A program made the position numbers and the translations under genes. Under the pieces are notes generated by a model. The model searched no databases and was not told where the DNA came from. It saw nothing but the letters and a program-made list of their open reading frames with translations. Positions 63,150 to 64,000 of a stretch of DNA of 64,000 nucleotides are shown here, piece after piece; position 1 is the first letter of the stretch, and each line of letters begins with the position of its first letter. Source of the stretch: Streptomyces sp. RKAG293 (GTDB taxonomy: Bacteria; Actinomycetota; Actinomycetes; Streptomycetales; Streptomycetaceae); assembly GCF_023701745.1 (NCBI RefSeq), contig NZ_JAJOZB010000001.1, positions 5,431,501-5,495,500 on the forward strand, in the 5' to 3' direction.

Positions 63150-64000
63150 TCAGTCGCGCGAGTGGCTCAGCTCCAGGTCGAGGTTGTCGTCGCCGTCGCC
63201 GTCCTCACCACTGCCCACCGTGACCGTGGCCGGGAAGGGCGGGTAGCCCATCGTCAGCAGGGTGTAGCGGCCCGGGTAGAGGTTGGCGAAGGCGTAGCCG
63301 CCGTCCTTGCCCGTGTGGACGACGCCGACCTCCTTGCCGTCCGCGTCCTGGAGCACGACCCGCGCGTCGTCGACGGGTTCGCCGTTCGCGGTGCGCACCG
63401 TGCCGGTGAGGGTCCCGGTGCCGCTGAGCCGAAGATCGCACTCGACCGGCCGGTCGGACGTCATGACGCTCGCCGTCTGCGGGTGGTGCCCGTCGGCGTT
63501 GGCGACCAGGACGTACGAACCGCTGCCGGGCGTCGGCAGGCTGTACGTACCGTCGTCCTCCGCCGTGATCCGGCCGACCTGGCGGCCGTCGGCGGCGATC
63601 AGGGTGAGCTCCGAGCGCGGGATCGGCAGCCCTGAGGACCCGCGGACCGTGCCGCGCACGGACGGGCCGCCGGCCTTCTGCAGCGGGACGACGACACCCG
63701 CTGCCGGAGCGTCGGGGGCAGCGTCGGGGGCTTCGTCCGGCGCGCCTTCGACCGCCAGGTGCGGCAGCCGCTTGTCGAGCCACTCCGGCAGCCACCAGTT
63801 GGCGTTGCCGAACAGGTGCATCAGCGAGGGGACGAGCACGGTCCGCAGGATGAACGCGTCGAGCGCGACCGCCCCCGCGAGGCCGACGCCGAACATCGCG
63901 ATGACGCGTTCCCCGTTGAGGACGAAGGCGACGAAGACGCAGATCATGATGACGGCCGCCGAGTTGATCACCCGGCTGGTCTCGGCCAGGCCGACCCGTA
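63150..64000 (-). CDS. MMPL-family transporter with fused carboxypeptidase-regulatory-like tail, 5' end outside window
   Basis: The frame stays open to the window edge; only the C-terminal ~283 residues are seen. The start of this stretch (GLAETSRVINSAAVIMICVF, then VALDAFILRTVLVPSLMHLFG) is the end of an RND/MMPL membrane domain. After a Pro/Ala/Asp-rich linker come two repeated beta-sandwich modules of the carboxypeptidase-regulatory type (RGTVRGSSGLPIPRSELTLI and LTGTVRTANGEPVDDARVVL). The protein ends in a short acidic stretch (GEDGDGDDNLDL). A GTG at 63971 is internal and not the start. Probably exports lipid or drug-like molecules. Confidence 0.85.
   Translation of the reverse strand, partial: RVGLAETSRVINSAAVIMICVFVAFVLNGERVIAMFGVGLAGAVALDAFILRTVLVPSLMHLFGNANWWLPEWLDKRLPHLAVEGAPDEAPDAAPDAPAAGVVVPLQKAGGPSVRGTVRGSSGLPIPRSELTLIAADGRQVGRITAEDDGTYSLPTPGSGSYVLVANADGHHPQTASVMTSDRPVECDLRLSGTGTLTGTVRTANGEPVDDARVVLQDADGKEVGVVHTGKDGGYAFANLYPGRYTLLTMGYPPFPATVTVGSGEDGDGDDNLDLELSHSRD

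Overview
The window is chromosomal DNA from a streptomycete-like actinomycete. GC content is very high throughout, GTG and TTG starts are common, and many starts overlap the preceding stop as ATGA or GTGA. The gene order (guaA, PspC/sensor kinase, NlpC/P60 hydrolases, pcrA, icmB, sucCD, purNH, folD, mdh, trpS) is, from memory, the order of the Streptomyces core chromosome. I see no phage, plasmid, IS element, tRNA, rRNA or CRISPR array. Both ends cut genes: guaA on the left and an MMPL-type transporter on the right.

Layout. 1-6.7 kb: the 3' part of guaA, a class II aldolase, a DoxX protein, then a PspC-domain membrane protein facing a PspC-domain histidine kinase and its LuxR-type regulator. 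6.8-16.6 kb: three NlpC/P60 cell-wall hydrolase paralogues. Two of them have c-di-AMP (ydaO/yuaA-type) riboswitches as leaders. One riboswitch heads a tight minus-strand operon with DUF4129, MoxR ATPase and DUF58 genes. 16.6-22.5 kb: pcrA helicase, a secreted M23 peptidase with a long TGSY-repeat cytoplasmic tail, a lipase and icmB. 22.5-30.3 kb: a five-gene module of SWIM zinc-finger, DUF5691, MoxR-type AAA+, DUF5682 and VWA genes, with the same parts as E. coli yehLMPQ and no established function.

30.4-43 kb: central metabolism (sucCD, purNH, folD, mdh) separated by strong hairpin terminators. Between them lie a membrane-tethered sigma-like protein, a DUF6350 protein and a 540-base gap full of repeats. 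43.1-46.3 kb: an unrecognised three-gene membrane locus. The first two products share a 21-residue glycine/alanine motif (three copies in all), which I rate the best candidate for an undescribed system. 46.3-52.5 kb: a MocR regulator beside a frameshifted carboxymuconolactone decarboxylase gene, a DMT transporter, rocD, trpS and a 2'-5' RNA ligase-like gene. An ~80-base palindrome near 49.2 kb is a second copy of one at 36.0 kb.

52.5-57 kb: dprE2, dprE1, a PAP2 phosphatase, a UbiA-type prenyltransferase and GtrA. Together these are the complete mycobacterial decaprenylphosphoryl-arabinose precursor set. 57-64 kb: BrkB-type membrane protein, D-Ala-D-Ala carboxypeptidase, a metallophosphoesterase, and a small membrane protein-DCC-TetR operon whose promoter carries two identical TTGAAC-GT-GTTCAA operators. 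Last is the MMPL transporter with a fused carboxypeptidase-regulatory-like tail.
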